A DNA stretch of 64,000 nt from Streptomyces sp. SCL15-4. Lineage in GTDB: Bacteria; Actinomycetota; Actinomycetes; Streptomycetales; Streptomycetaceae. The position numbers and the translations under genes were made by a program. The notes under the pieces were generated by a model that ran no database searches, was not told where the DNA came from, and worked only from the letters and a program-made list of their open reading frames with translations. Positions 44,314 to 56,345 of the stretch are shown piece after piece; position 1 is the stretch's first letter, and every line of letters starts with the position of its first letter. The DNA is taken from contig NZ_JAOBTQ010000001.1 of NCBI RefSeq assembly GCF_033366695.1, positions 5,332,001 to 5,396,000 on the forward strand, in the 5' to 3' direction.

Positions 44314-45596
44314 ACGGCGAACTCCTGGAAGGCGATGGACTTTTCGACCGGGTAGTACTCGGTGCCGAGGAGTTCTCGGATGATGTACGCGTTCCGGTAC
44401 GCGCCCATGCCCAGGTCGGGGCTGGTGATGCTGTGGGTGTGGACGCCGGCGTTCTGCAGGAAGACGCCGCGGCCGGTGATGTCGACGGCGTAGTTGCGGG
44501 CCACGTCGAAGCGGCCGTGGCCGTCGAAGCGGAGGCGGTCGCGGACCGGGGCGAGGAAGGCCGGCGGGGTGTAGTGGTAGCCGGTGGCCAGGACCAGGCC
44601 CTCGGTCTCGATCTCGAAGTCCTTGTCCTGCTCGTCCTGGTGGAAGCCGAGGGTGTAGGCGCCGTCCCGGTACGCGGCCGTGCGCAGCGTGGAGTTGGTC
44701 AGCAGCCGGGTGGGCACCGGACGGTCGCCGCTCTCGACGTCCTTCTGGTACAGCAGGTCGAAGATGGAGTCGATCAGGTCCGAGTTGATGCCCTTGAACA
44801 GGCCCTTCTGCTGCTTCTCCAGCCGGTAGCGGGTCTCCTCGGGCAGCGACCGGAAGTAGTCGATGTAGTCCGGAGAGGTCATCTCCAGGGTCAGCTTGGT
44901 GTACTCCAGCGGGAAGAACCGCGGGGAGCGGGTGACCCAGTTGAGCCGGTAGCCGTGGTCGTCGATCCCGGCGAGCAGCTCGTAGTAGATCTCGGCCGCG
45001 CTCTGTCCGCTGCCGACGACGGTGATGGACTTCTTCTCCAGCAGCTCCGCCTTGCGGTGCATGTACTGGGAGGTGTGCAGGAAGTCCCCGCCGAGGTCCC
45101 GGCACGCCTCGGGGACGAACGGGACCGTGCCGGTGCCCAGCACCAGGTGCCGGGCGCGGTAGGTGTCCCCGGCCGCGGTGCGTACGACGTACAGCTCGTC
45201 GTCGTAGGTCACCTCGGTGACCGTGGTGCCGAAGCGGACACTGGTCAGTTTCCCGGCGGCCCAGCGGCAGTAGTCGTCGTACTCGACGCGCAGCGGGTAG
45301 AAGTTCTCGCGGATGTAGAACGAGTACAGTCTGCCCTTCTCCTTCAGGTAGTTCAGGAAGGAGTACGGCGAGGTGGGGTCGGCCAGGGTGACCAGGTCGG
45401 ACATGAACGGGGTCTGGAGGTGGGCGCCGTCCAGGAACATCCCGGCGTGCCACTCGAAGTCGGGCTTGGACTCCAGGAAGACGCCGTCCAGCCCGGCGAT
45501 CGGCTCGGTGAGGCAGGCGAGGCCGAGGTTGAAGGGGCCGAGCCCGATCCCCACGAAGTCGTAGGTCTCGGTCGGGCTGTCAGGACGCGCGGTCAA
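44310..45596 (-). CDS. desB: Cadaverine N-monooxygenase DesB
   Basis: About 428-aa FAD- and NADPH-dependent hydroxylase converting cadaverine to N-hydroxycadaverine. FAD site [18 protein letters not shown] site [15 protein letters not shown] and C-terminal ATGYHYTPP are present. The start used is the TTG at 45596, with GGGAGAG upstream; an ATG at 45623 would add nine residues but has no ribosome site. Either way it overlaps the end of desA, indicating coupling. Confidence 0.93.
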   Translation of the reverse strand: MTARPDSPTETYDFVGIGLGPFNLGLACLTEPIAGLDGVFLESKPDFEWHAGMFLDGAHLQTPFMSDLVTLADPTSPYSFLNYLKEKGRLYSFYIRENFYPLRVEYDDYCRWAAGKLTSVRFGTTVTEVTYDDELYVVRTAAGDTYRARHLVLGTGTVPFVPEACRDLGGDFLHTSQYMHRKAELLEKKSITVVGSGQSAAEIYYELLAGIDDHGYRLNWVTRSPRFFPLEYTKLTLEMTSPDYIDYFRSLPEETRYRLEKQQKGLFKGINSDLIDSIFDLLYQKDVESGDRPVPTRLLTNSTLRTAAYRDGAYTLGFHQDEQDKDFEIETEGLVLATGYHYTPPAFLAPVRDRLRFDGHGRFDVARNYAVDITGRGVFLQNAGVHTHSITSPDLGMGAYRNAYIIRELLGTEYYPVEKSIAFQEFAV

Positions 45597-47046
45597 GGGT
45601 CTCTCCCAGGTACTGCTCGGCATGGCCGGCGATCAGATCGAGGACGGCGGCGATGTCGGCCGTCTTGGTCTCGGGGTTGAGCAGGGTGAACTTCAGGTAG
45701 TGGCGGCCGGCCACCTTGGTGCCCGCGACGACGGCGTCACCGGAGGCGAACAGGGCCTTGCGGGCGTAGAGGTTGGCCCGGTCGATCTCGGCCGGGTCGG
45801 TGACGGCGGCCGGGACGTAGCGGAAGACGAGGGTGGAGAGGGAGGGTTCGACCACGACGTCGTAGCGCGGGTCGGCGGCGAGCAGCTTCCAGCCCTCCCG
45901 GGCCAGGTCGCAGACCTCGTCGAAGAGCTGTCCGATGCCGTCGGCACCCATCGTGCGCAAGGTGACCCACAGCTTGAGCGCGTCGAAGCGGCGGGTGGTC
46001 TGGAGGGACTTGTCCACCTGGTTGGGGATACGTTCCTGCACCGCGCGGCGGGGGTTGAGGTAGTCGGCGTGGTAGGTGGCGTGCCGCAGGGTGGCCGCGT
46101 CCCGGACCAGCACGGCCGAGGAACTGACCGGCTGGAAGAAGGACTTGTGGTAGTCGACGGTGACGGAGTCGGCGTGCTCGATGCCCTCGATGCGGTCCCG
46201 GTACTTCAGGGAGGCGAGCAGTCCGCAGCCGTAGGCGGCGTCGACGTGCATCCAGACGCCGTACTGGGCGCACAGTCCGGCGATCTCCGGCAGCGGGTCG
46301 ATGGAGCCGAAGTCGGTGGTGCCGGCGGTGGCGACGACGGCCATCGGGACCAGGCCGTCGCGCGCGCAGCGCTCCAGCTCGCGGGCGAGGGCGACGGTCT
46401 GCATGCGCTTGTCGTGGTCGACGGGGACGGAGACGACGGCGTCCGGGCCGAGGCCGAGCAGTTTCGCGGACTTCCTGACGCTGAAGTGGCTGACCTCGGA
46501 GGCGAAGATGCGCAGTTTCGACAGTGAGGCCCCCTCTTCCCACCCTGCCGGCCCCGGCTTGGCCTCCTCGCGGGCCAGCAGCAGTGCCTGGAGGTTGGAC
46601 TGGGTGCCGCCGGAGGTGAAGACGCCGTCGGCGGCCGGGCCGAGGCCGATGCGGGCGGTGGTCCAGTCGATGAGCCTGCGCTCGATGAGGGTGCCGCCGG
46701 CCGACTGGTCCCAGGTGTCCAGCGAGGAGTTGACGGCGGAGAGCACGGCCTCGGCGAGCACCGCCGGGATGACGACCGGGCAGTTGAGGTGGGCGAGGTA
46801 GCGGGGGTGGTGGAAGTAGATCGCGTCCCGCAGGTAGACGTCCTCCAGCTCGTCCAGGACGGCGGCGGTGTCGCCCAGTGGACGGTCGAGGTCGATGGCG
46901 TCGACGGCGGGGGAGAGGGCGTCCGCGGTGACGCCGGTGAACGGACGGTCGGTGGTGGCGAGTTTGGCCGCCACCCGCTCGACTCCTTCGGTCACGGAGC
47001 GGCGGTAATGCTCCGCCGTGAGGCCATTGAGCAGGTGCGAGCGCAT
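45580..47046 (-). CDS. desA: Lysine decarboxylase DesA
   Basis: 488-aa PLP-dependent group II decarboxylase producing cadaverine, the committed precursor of desferrioxamines. The PLP lysine is in [14 protein letters not shown]; other family segments are [14 protein letters not shown] and [13 protein letters not shown]. Full length. The ATG at 47046 is preceded by GGAGGACCCC. A perfect iron box 40 bp upstream (47086-47104) makes this the head of the iron-repressed desABCD operon. Confidence 0.95.
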   Translation of the reverse strand: MRSHLLNGLTAEHYRRSVTEGVERVAAKLATTDRPFTGVTADALSPAVDAIDLDRPLGDTAAVLDELEDVYLRDAIYFHHPRYLAHLNCPVVIPAVLAEAVLSAVNSSLDTWDQSAGGTLIERRLIDWTTARIGLGPAADGVFTSGGTQSNLQALLLAREEAKPGPAGWEEGASLSKLRIFASEVSHFSVRKSAKLLGLGPDAVVSVPVDHDKRMQTVALARELERCARDGLVPMAVVATAGTTDFGSIDPLPEIAGLCAQYGVWMHVDAAYGCGLLASLKYRDRIEGIEHADSVTVDYHKSFFQPVSSSAVLVRDAATLRHATYHADYLNPRRAVQERIPNQVDKSLQTTRRFDALKLWVTLRTMGADGIGQLFDEVCDLAREGWKLLAADPRYDVVVEPSLSTLVFRYVPAAVTDPAEIDRANLYARKALFASGDAVVAGTKVAGRHYLKFTLLNPETKTADIAAVLDLIAGHAEQYLGETLDRAS

Positions 47047-47085
47047 GTGGGGGTCCTCCGAGGGGACGATCCGTGCGGGGTGATC

Positions 47086-47104
47086 TTAGGTTAGCCTAAC
47101 CTAA
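47086..47104. promoter_or_regulatory. Iron box (DmdR1/IdeR) of desABCD
   Basis: TTAGGTTAGCCTAACCTAA is a perfect 19-bp palindrome (21 bp with flanks), the canonical DtxR-type operator. Fe2+-bound DmdR1 is expected to repress desA here. Confidence 0.95.
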
Positions 47105-47163
47105 GTTTCTCGGATGGAGGTGTGCCTCTCCCAAGGCCGGAACAGGCCAAAGGAAGGGGCGGG

Positions 47164-48009
47164 CTACTCGCCCGTCGCGCGGAGCTGTTCCTCCGTCAGG
47201 CCCTGGCGCCAGTAGCCGACGAACGTCACGCGCCGCCGGTCCACCCCGCGCTCGCCGACGAAGTGCCGCCGCAGGGACTTGACCCGGCCGGCCTCCCCGG
47301 CGAGCCACACGTACGGCCGCTCGGCGCCGGGCAGCGGGGCGGCCCGTAGGGCATCGACGGCCATGGGGGCCCCGTCGTGCCGTACGAGCCACGTGATCTC
47401 CGCGTCCGCCTCCGTGCGCACGTCCTGTACGTCCCCGGCGTGCGGCACCTCCAGCCAGGCCCGGACCCGGGTGCCGGCGGGCAGGGACTCCAGGATCGCG
47501 GTGGCGGCCGGTACGGCCGTCTCGTCGCCGCACAGGACGACGAGGTCGGTGTCGCCGGGCGGGCGGAAGCGGATCGCGCGGTTGTCGGCGACGGCCGGCC
47601 CGAGCAGCAGCACCCGGTCGCCGGCGGCGGCCCCCGCGGCCCAGCGGGAGGCGGGACCGGCGGGCAGGGCGGCGCCGGGCTCGGTGCCGTGCAGGGCGAA
47701 GTCGATGTCGATCTCGTCGGGGTCGCGGCGCAGCGCCCGCAGCGTGTACGAGCGCATCACGGCCCGTACGTCGTCCGGAAGTTCCCGCCAGCCCTGCCAC
47801 CAGCCGTCGCCCAGCTCCAGCGGGACCACCGGCTCGCTCTGCCCGGGGTGCGGCAGGAACAGCGACAGGGACTGGTCGCACCCGTCGGAGTGGAAGGCAT
47901 GCAGGTCGCAGCCGGTGAAGGTGACCCGGACCAGGGACGGGCCGAGCCGCCTCGTCCGTGCGACCTGGAGGGAGAAGAAACGGAACGGGGCGGCTACGGC
48001 CGTCGTCAT
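47164..48009 (-). CDS. desF: Siderophore-interacting flavoprotein (ferric reductase) DesF
   Basis: 281-aa FAD-binding SIP-family reductase that releases iron from imported ferrioxamine. FAD motif MRSYTLRAL, NAD(P)-type motif LCGDETAVPAATAILESL and C-terminal VTFVGYWRQG are typical. It lies 52 bp after desE on the same strand and upstream of the desA iron box, so it is probably expressed from the desE promoter. Confidence 0.92.
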   Translation of the reverse strand: MTTAVAAPFRFFSLQVARTRRLGPSLVRVTFTGCDLHAFHSDGCDQSLSLFLPHPGQSEPVVPLELGDGWWQGWRELPDDVRAVMRSYTLRALRRDPDEIDIDFALHGTEPGAALPAGPASRWAAGAAAGDRVLLLGPAVADNRAIRFRPPGDTDLVVLCGDETAVPAATAILESLPAGTRVRAWLEVPHAGDVQDVRTEADAEITWLVRHDGAPMAVDALRAAPLPGAERPYVWLAGEAGRVKSLRRHFVGERGVDRRRVTFVGYWRQGLTEEQLRATGE

Positions 48010-48061
48010 GTGGGGCTCCTGAGGGCGGTTTTCAGGGCGTTGTGGGGGGCCGGGCCGTCGG

Positions 48062-49108
48062 TCAGCCGACCTTCTTGGCCTTCTCCAGGGCCTCGGCCAG
48101 GTTCGTGAGCAGCGGCACGCACTTGTCGTAGGAGAGGATCGGCTCGGGGGAGCGGGAGATGACCTGGCCGGCCTTCACCGCGGGCAGCTTCTTCCAGGTG
48201 GCCTTGGTGATGTCGGCGGGCTGGATGGCCGAGGAGCGGTCGTCCATCATGATGATGTCGGCGTGGTACTTGTCGACGTTCTCCCAGCTGAGCGACTCGT
48301 ACCAGCCGCCGCCCTGCTTCTTGGCGCTCTCCGGGGGCTCCACGAAGTTCACGCCGAGGGACTTGAAGTACTCCAGGTCGATGGAGAGGTTGCTGCCGGA
48401 GACGTAGAACAGCTGGTCGCTGGCGCTGCCGGCCATCACCTTGAGGTCCGGCTTGGCCTTGGCGGCGGCGCGCAGCCGGGCGGCGGCGTCCTCGAAGCGC
48501 TTCTTGGCGTCGGTGACCTTGGCGGCCTTCATGTCCGCGCCGAGCGACGCGGCGAGGTCCCACATGCGCTGCAACGGCTGGGTGAGCGCGCGGTCGTAGA
48601 CGGAGATGCCGACGCTGGGGGCCAGCTGCGCGATCTTCTTCTTCGACTCCTCGGGGACGTACCAGAGGGTGCCGGTGCCGTCGAACATCGTCGAGATGAG
48701 CACGTCCGGGGCGAGGGAGGCGTACTTCTCGATGTTGAACTGGCCCCAGGCGTTGCCGAGGACGGTCACCTTGCTGATGTCCATGTCGCCGGCCTGGACG
48801 TCCGGCTTGCCGTCGGCGGTCTTCGTCGGGCCGAACACGCCCTTGACCTGGATGCCGTAGTCGTACAGCGCGGCGCCGACGCCGGTGAACGCGACGATGC
48901 CCGCGGGGACCTTGTCCAGCTTCACGGTCGTGCCGCGGTCGTCCTTGAACGACCAGGGGCCCGACCCGCCCGCACCCGCGCTCCCGCCGGAGCCGCCGTC
49001 TTTGCCCTTGTCGTCCCCGCAGGCGGCGAGCGCGGCCCCGAGACCGAGGGCGCCGCCCGCGGCGAGCAGTCCGCGGCGGGAGAGATGGGTGGCACGGGCA
49101 AGGGACAT
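48062..49108 (-). CDS. desE: Ferrioxamine-binding lipoprotein DesE
   Basis: 348-aa extracellular substrate-binding lipoprotein of the iron-siderophore ABC class. The N-terminus has twin arginines (LSRRGLLAAGGAL) and lipobox LAAC at about residues 27-30, suggesting Tat export and lipidation. A Gly/Ser linker precedes the FecB-like domain (VAFTGVGAALYDYGI, PDVLISTMFDGTG). Permease and ATPase genes are not in this window. An iron box lies about 55 bp upstream. Confidence 0.94.
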   Translation of the reverse strand: MSLARATHLSRRGLLAAGGALGLGAALAACGDDKGKDGGSGGSAGAGGSGPWSFKDDRGTTVKLDKVPAGIVAFTGVGAALYDYGIQVKGVFGPTKTADGKPDVQAGDMDISKVTVLGNAWGQFNIEKYASLAPDVLISTMFDGTGTLWYVPEESKKKIAQLAPSVGISVYDRALTQPLQRMWDLAASLGADMKAAKVTDAKKRFEDAAARLRAAAKAKPDLKVMAGSASDQLFYVSGSNLSIDLEYFKSLGVNFVEPPESAKKQGGGWYESLSWENVDKYHADIIMMDDRSSAIQPADITKATWKKLPAVKAGQVISRSPEPILSYDKCVPLLTNLAEALEKAKKVG

Positions 49109-49160
49109 GGGTATGACTGCTTTCGACCCGGGGCGAAGAGCCCGCCGGACAAGTTCGAAG

Positions 49161-49179
49161 GTAGGTTAGCCTAACCTCA
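49161..49179. promoter_or_regulatory. Iron box of desEF
   Basis: Core AGGTTAGCCTAACCT (49163-49177) is a perfect 15-bp palindrome; outer bases diverge slightly from the desA box. Positioned for repression of desE. Confidence 0.92.
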
Positions 49180-49493
49180 TCTGATGTCCAGGGGGTGGGG
49201 TGAGGACGCGCCCCGGGGCCGGCGCCGGGCTCCGGGTTCGGCGGCCTGCTGGTGGCCTCGCTCCTCCGTCGTCCCCTTCCTTCTGCGCCACTCGTTCCAG
49301 AGCAGCCCTCCCCGCGATCCGGTGGCCGAGGAGCCCGAGCCGGCCGCTTTCTCCGGGCGGTCTTACCGCAGCCGTGACGACTCCGTTCCGGCCCGCCGCC
49401 GTTGAACGTCGTCCGATGCGGCAGCGGGGTGCCCGGGGAGTGGCCGGCCCGGCCGCTCCCCGGGCACCCGTAGTCCCGCGCGAGTGGTGTGCC
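49180..49493. other. Gene-free stretch between desE promoter and acdH
   Basis: 314 bp, GC-rich, with no supported gene, terminator or RNA recognised. It separates the des promoter region from the 3' end of the catabolic operon. Confidence 0.5.
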
Positions 49494-50654
49494 TCAGCCT
49501 GCCAGGCCCAGTTCGCGGGCGATCAGCATCCGCTGTACCTCGCTCGTGCCCTCGCCGATTTCCAGGATCTTGGAGTCGCGCCACATGCGGGCCACCGGGT
49601 ACTCGTTCATGAAGCCGTAGCCGCCGTGGATCTGGGTGGCGTCGCGGGCGTTGTCGACGGCGACCGTGGAGGAGTGGAGCTTGGCGAGGGCCGCCTCCTT
49701 CTTGAAGGGCTCGCCCGCGACCAGGCGGGACGCCGCGTCGCGCCAGGCCAGCCGGGCCGTGTGGGCCTTCATCTCCATGTCGGCGATCTTGAACTGGATG
49801 GCCTGGTTGGCGCCGATCGGGCGGCCGAAGGCGTGACGTTCCTTCGCGTACTTGACCGACTCGTCCACACAGCCCTGGGCCAGGCCCGTGGCGAGCGCGG
49901 CGATGGCGATCCGGCCCTCGTCCAGGATGCGCAGGAACTGGGCGTACCCGCGGCCCTGTTCGCCCAGCAGATTGGCGGCCGGGACCCGGACGTCCTGGAA
50001 GGACAGCTCGCGGGTGTCGGAGGCGTTCCAGCCGACCTTCGAATAGGGCGCCGCCACCGTGAAGCCCGGCGTGCCGGACGGCACGATGACGGCCGAGATC
50101 TCCGGACGGCCGTCCGGCTTGCGGCCGGTCACCGCGGTGACGGTCACCAGGCCCGTGATGTCCGTGCCCGAGTTGGTGATGAAGCACTTGGTGCCGTTGA
50201 TCACCCACTCGTCCGTGTCCGGGTCCAGGCGGGCGGTCGTACGGGTCGCTCCGGCGTCGCTGCCGCCGTCGGGTTCCGTCAGGCCGAACGCGCCCAGGAT
50301 CTCGCCCGAGCACAGCCGCGGCAGCCACTCGCGCTTCTGCTCCGGCGTGCCGAACAGATGCAGCGGCATCGCGCCCAGCGAGACACCCGCCTCCAGCGTG
50401 ATCGCCACCGAGGAGTCCACCCGGGCCAGCTCCTCCAGCACGAGGCCGAGCGCCAGATAGTCGCCGCCCATGCCGCCGTACTCCTCCGGGAACGGCAGCC
50501 CGAACAGGCCCATGCGGCCCATCTCGCGGACGATCTCGTACGGGAACTCGTGCCGCTCGTAGAAGTCGCCGATCTTCGGCGCCACGACATCGTGCGCGAA
50601 CTCCTCCACCGTACGGCGGAGTTCCTCCAGCTCGGGGCTGAGACGGTGGTCCAT
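49494..50654 (-). CDS. acdH: Acyl-CoA dehydrogenase (branched/short chain, AcdH)
   Basis: 386-aa FAD-dependent dehydrogenase, last gene of the leucine/isovalerate operon. FAD-binding segments FGLTEPDGGSDAG and CFITNSGTDI are present. Near the C-terminus IGEGTSEVQRM carries Glu at the position of the catalytic base of short/medium-chain enzymes, whereas strict isovaleryl-CoA dehydrogenases usually have a small residue there. Broad branched/short-chain activity, as reported for Streptomyces AcdH, is therefore likely. It starts 5 bp after the HMG-CoA lyase stop. Confidence 0.92.
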   Translation of the reverse strand: MDHRLSPELEELRRTVEEFAHDVVAPKIGDFYERHEFPYEIVREMGRMGLFGLPFPEEYGGMGGDYLALGLVLEELARVDSSVAITLEAGVSLGAMPLHLFGTPEQKREWLPRLCSGEILGAFGLTEPDGGSDAGATRTTARLDPDTDEWVINGTKCFITNSGTDITGLVTVTAVTGRKPDGRPEISAVIVPSGTPGFTVAAPYSKVGWNASDTRELSFQDVRVPAANLLGEQGRGYAQFLRILDEGRIAIAALATGLAQGCVDESVKYAKERHAFGRPIGANQAIQFKIADMEMKAHTARLAWRDAASRLVAGEPFKKEAALAKLHSSTVAVDNARDATQIHGGYGFMNEYPVARMWRDSKILEIGEGTSEVQRMLIARELGLAG

Positions 50655-50659
50655 GCTGA

Positions 50660-51597
50660 TCACTGGTCCTTGTGGGAGAGAGCGCGGACGGTACGGGACG
50701 GGCTGGGCCGGCCCAGCTGTTCGGCCATCCACACGCTGGTGGCGGTCAGACGGCCGAGGTCGGCCCCCGTCTCGATGCCGAGCCCGTGCAGCATCCAGAC
50801 GAGGTCCTCGGTGGCCAGATTGCCGGTGGCGGACTTGGCGTACGGGCAGCCGCCGAGTCCCCCGGCGGAGGCGTCCACGGTGCTGACGCCGTGCTGGAGG
50901 GCGGCCAGGGTGTTGGCGAGCGCCTGGCCGTAGGTGTCGTGGAAGTGCACGCCGATCGCGTCCGTCGGCACGCCCCGCTCGTTCAGCAGGGCGAGCAGCG
51001 CGCGGACCTGGCCCGGGGTGGCCACCCCGATGGTGTCGCCGAGGCTCAGCTCGTCGCAGCCCATGTCCCGCAGCGCCACGCACACCCGCGCCACCTGGGC
51101 GAGCGGCACCGGGCCCTCCCACGGGTCGCCGAAGCACATCGACACATAGCCCCGCACCCGCACGCCCTCGTCCTTCGCGCGCCGCACCACCGGCTCGAAC
51201 ACCGCGAGGGACTCCTCCAGCGTCCGGTTGAGGTTGGCCTTGGCGAAGGACTCGGTGGCGCTGGCGAACACGGCGACGTACCGCGCGCCGAGGGCCAGCG
51301 CCCGGTCCAGGCCGCGCTGGTTGGGCACCAGCACCGGAAGGGCCGCGTCCAGGTCCTTGACCCGAGGGAACAGCTCCTCCGCGTCGGCCAGTTGCGGCAC
51401 CCACTCGGGGCGGACGAAGCTCGTCGCCTCGATGGTGGTCAGGCCCGCGTCCGCCAGCCGCCGGATGAACTCGGCCTTCACCGCCGTCGGTACGGCCGTC
51501 TTCTCGTTCTGCAGGCCGTCGCGCGCGCCCACCTCGTGAATCCGCACCCGCGCGGGCAGTCCCTCGGCCGGTACGGCCATGGGCAGTCCTTCGACGC

Positions 51598-51601
<4 letters not shown>
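50660..51601 (-). CDS. Hydroxymethylglutaryl-CoA lyase
   Basis: 313-aa TIM-barrel lyase splitting HMG-CoA into acetyl-CoA and acetoacetate, the last leucine-degradation step. Active-site parts: [13 protein letters not shown] (catalytic Arg-Asp), [13 protein letters not shown] (metal His pair) and [15 protein letters not shown] (flexible-loop Cys). The ATG at 51601 overlaps the biotin-carboxylase stop by 4 bp (ATGA). Confidence 0.94.
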
Positions 51602-53514
<1,913 letters not shown>

Positions 53515-53525
53515 GGTTCCCCTCC

Positions 53526-55142
53526 TCACATCCGGAAGACGCCGAACTGGGGGTCTCCCAGAGGCGCGTTGGCGCAGGCCGTCAGGGCCAGACCGAGGAC
53601 CTGACGGGTGTCCAGCGGGTCGATCACGCCGTCGTCCCAGAGCCGGGCGGTGGCGTAGTAGGCGTTGCCCTGACGTTCGTACCGCGCGCGGATCGGCGCC
53701 TTGAACGCCTCTTCGTCCTCGGCGGGCCACTCCTCGCCGCGGCCCTCCAGCTGGTCCCGCTTGACGGTCGCCAGCACGGACGCGGCCTGCTCGCCGCCCA
53801 TCACGGAGATCTTGGCGTTGGGCCACATCCACAGGAAGCGCGGGGAGTAGGCCCGGCCGCACATCGAGTAGTTGCCCGCGCCGTAGGAGCCGCCGACCAC
53901 CACGGTCAGCTTCGGCACGCGCGTGCAGGCCACCGCCGTGACCATCTTGGCGCCGTGCTTGGCGATGCCCCCCGCCTCGTAGTCCCTGCCGACCATGAAG
54001 CCCGAGATGTTCTGGAGGAACACCAGCGGGATGCCGCGCTGGTCGCACAGCTCGATGAAGTGCGCGCCCTTCTGGGCGGACTCGGAGAACAGGATGCCGT
54101 TGTTGGCGACGATGCCCACCGGGTGGCCGTGGATCCGCGCGAACCCGGTCACCAGGGTCTGCCCGAACTCGGCCTTGAACTCGGCGAACCGGGAGCCGTC
54201 GACCACGCGCGCGATGATCTCGCGGACGTCGTAGGGGGTGCGGGAGTCGACCGGGACGGCGCCGTAGAGACCGTAGGGGTCGACCTTGGGCTCGACGGAC
54301 GGCAGGACCTCCCACGGCGGGGACTGCCGGGCCGGGAGCGTGGCCACGATGTCCCGGACGATCCGGAGCGCGTGCGCGTCGTCCTCGGCGAGGTGGTCGG
54401 TGACCCCGGATACCCGGGAGTGCACCTCGCCGCCGCCCAGTTCCTCGGCGGTGACGACCTCGCCGGTGGCCGCCTTCACCAGGGGCGGCCCGCCGAGGAA
54501 GATCGTGCCCTGGTTCCGCACGATCACGGCCTCGTCGCTCATCGCCGGGACGTACGCCCCGCCCGCCGTGCAGGAGCCCAGCACGGCCGCGATCTGCGGG
54601 ATGCCGGCGCCGGACATCCGCGCCTGGTTGTAGAAGATCCGGCCGAAGTGGTCCCGGTCGGGGAAGACCTCGTCCTGCATCGGCAGGAAGGCGCCGCCGG
54701 AGTCGACCAGATAGACGCACGGCAGCCGGTTGTCGAGGGCCACCTCCTGGGCGCGCAGGTGCTTCTTGACCGTCATCGGGTAGTACGTGCCGCCCTTGAC
54801 CGTGGCGTCGTTCGCCACGATCACGCACGCGCGGCCGGCGACCCGGCCGATGCCGGCGATCACCCCGGCGGCCGGGGCCTGCCCGTCGTACATCCCGTCG
54901 GCCGCGAGCGGCGCCAGCTCCAGGAAGGGCGAGCCCGGGTCGAGCAGTGTGTCCACCCTGTCCCTCGGCAGCAGTTTGCCGCGCGCGGTGTGCCGGGCCC
55001 GCGCCCGCTCGCCGCCGCCGAGGGCCGCCGCGGCCAGTTTGCCGCGCAGCTCCTCCACGAGTGCGAGATGGGCCCTCTCGTTGGCCCGCCAGCCCTCCGA
55101 CGCGGGATCGGCCGCGCTGCGAAGCTCCGGTGCCTCCTGCAT
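53526..55142 (-). CDS. 3-Methylcrotonyl-CoA carboxylase beta subunit
   Basis: 538-aa carboxyltransferase (LiuB/AccD1 type). Signature parts: [63 protein letters not shown] and [16 protein letters not shown], typical of methylcrotonyl rather than propionyl carboxylases. First gene of the catabolic operon; two TetR-type operators lie just upstream, between it and the divergent regulator. Confidence 0.94.
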   Translation of the reverse strand: MQEAPELRSAADPASEGWRANERAHLALVEELRGKLAAAALGGGERARARHTARGKLLPRDRVDTLLDPGSPFLELAPLAADGMYDGQAPAAGVIAGIGRVAGRACVIVANDATVKGGTYYPMTVKKHLRAQEVALDNRLPCVYLVDSGGAFLPMQDEVFPDRDHFGRIFYNQARMSGAGIPQIAAVLGSCTAGGAYVPAMSDEAVIVRNQGTIFLGGPPLVKAATGEVVTAEELGGGEVHSRVSGVTDHLAEDDAHALRIVRDIVATLPARQSPPWEVLPSVEPKVDPYGLYGAVPVDSRTPYDVREIIARVVDGSRFAEFKAEFGQTLVTGFARIHGHPVGIVANNGILFSESAQKGAHFIELCDQRGIPLVFLQNISGFMVGRDYEAGGIAKHGAKMVTAVACTRVPKLTVVVGGSYGAGNYSMCGRAYSPRFLWMWPNAKISVMGGEQAASVLATVKRDQLEGRGEEWPAEDEEAFKAPIRARYERQGNAYYATARLWDDGVIDPLDTRQVLGLALTACANAPLGDPQFGVFRM

Positions 55143-55173
55143 CCTGCGGTCCCCTCACCGGTGTCCGAACCTG

Positions 55174-55187
55174 TTAATGAGCGTTAA
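55174..55187. promoter_or_regulatory. TetR-type operator copy 1
   Basis: TTAATGAGCGTTAA, an imperfect palindrome, 32 bp upstream of the carboxyltransferase start. Same pattern as copy 2. Confidence 0.75.
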
Positions 55188-55201
55188 CCATTTCCTTCAG
55201 G

Positions 55202-55215
55202 TTAACGACCGCTAA
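55202..55215. promoter_or_regulatory. TetR-type operator copy 2
   Basis: TTAACGACCGCTAA, 28 bp (centre to centre) from copy 1 and just before the tetR start, fitting control of both divergent units. Confidence 0.75.
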
Positions 55216-55238
55216 CCGCGCTGTCTAGAATTGTCGGC

Positions 55239-55835
55239 ATGGCCAGCAGAACCGACGCCCCCACCCGCCGTGAGCAGATCCTCAAGGAGGCCGCACGGCT
55301 CTTCGCCGAACGCGGATTCCACGGCGTCGGCGTCGACGAGATAGGCGCCGCGGTCGGCATCAGCGGCCCCGGCCTGTACCGGCACTTCCCCGGCAAGGAC
55401 GCGATGCTCGCCGAGCTGCTGGTCGGCATCAGCGGACAGCTGCTCACCGGGGCCAGGCGCCGGCTGGCGGAGGCCGACGGGATTCCCGCGACCCGGGTCC
55501 TTGACTCCCTGATCGAGGGCCACATCGACTTCGCCCTGGACGACCGCCCGCTGATCACCCTGCACGACCGGGAGCTGGACCGGCTGCGCGACAGCGACCG
55601 CAAGCTGGTGCGCCAGCTCCAGCGGCAGTACGTGGAGCTGTGGGTGCAGGTGGTCCGCGACGCCTATCCGGGCCTGACCGAACCGGCCGCCCGCTCGGCC
55701 GTCCACTCCGTCTTCGGCCTGCTCAACTCCACCCCTCACCTCGGCCGCGCCGGCACGCTTCCCGGCCGGGGCACGACGGCGACCCTGCTGCACCGCATGG
55801 CCCGGGGCGCCTTCGAGGCGGCCGGGGAGGCGTAG
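55239..55835 (+). CDS. TetR-family regulator of leucine/isovalerate operon
   Basis: 198-aa repressor. HTH at about residues 28-50 (VDEIGAAVGISGPGLYRHFP); the C-terminal helical domain likely binds an acyl-CoA. It is divergent from the methylcrotonyl carboxylase operon, with two matching palindromes in the 96-bp spacer, so it probably represses both that operon and itself. Comparable in role to LiuQ-type regulators, though not shown to be orthologous. Confidence 0.88.
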   Translation: MASRTDAPTRREQILKEAARLFAERGFHGVGVDEIGAAVGISGPGLYRHFPGKDAMLAELLVGISGQLLTGARRRLAEADGIPATRVLDSLIEGHIDFALDDRPLITLHDRELDRLRDSDRKLVRQLQRQYVELWVQVVRDAYPGLTEPAARSAVHSVFGLLNSTPHLGRAGTLPGRGTTATLLHRMARGAFEAAGEA

Positions 55836-56345
55836 CCGCCGGGCGTGCCGTGGCGCGGCCGACCCGGGGGAGGCGGCGCCACCGGTGACGAGCTGCGCCG
55901 AACGTGCCCGGAGCGCCCCGGCCCGATGCCGCCTGCCGCACGCGGACGCGGACGCGACTCCTCCGCCCCGCCGCCGCCCACGCACGCGGCGCCCCACGCC
56001 GCCACGAACCGTGCCCGGGGGTGATTCCGTCGGTCAGGGGTGGCTCGTGTCCGGGGGTGGGCTCGTCGGGCCAGGACTTCATGCCCGTGGGCCGGCTCGT
56101 CCGTCGGGGGCTTCGTCCGGTGGGCCGGGTCGGCTGTTGTGGGCCGTGAGGGAGGCGTGACCGGTGTGCCGCCGGGGGCCGGGCCTTTTCGGGGTGGCGA
56201 GGTGCGGTCTCCTCGTGCCGGCTCGGAGGGCGTGACGAGTATTACGGCCGAACCCCTCTGGACGGAGTTCCGTACTCGCCGGTACGGTGAATGAGCAAGC
56301 GCTTAGACATGCCGAAGTCATGCCAAGGTACGTGGAGGTGGCGGC
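55836..56345. other. 510-bp gene-free region
   Basis: No supported gene. The right half (56030-56220) is strongly G-rich on the plus strand with GGGGGTGGGCTC-like runs. A short palindrome AAGCGCTT (56297-56304) lies 42 bp before acdH2, and TGGACG/TACGGT at about 56259-56288 could be its promoter. Confidence 0.45.

Noticed and set aside
56291..56307. TetR operator before the second acyl-CoA dehydrogenase
   Set aside because: Only an 8-bp palindrome AAGCGCTT is present, and it does not match the TTAACG-type sites of the nearby TetR regulator.
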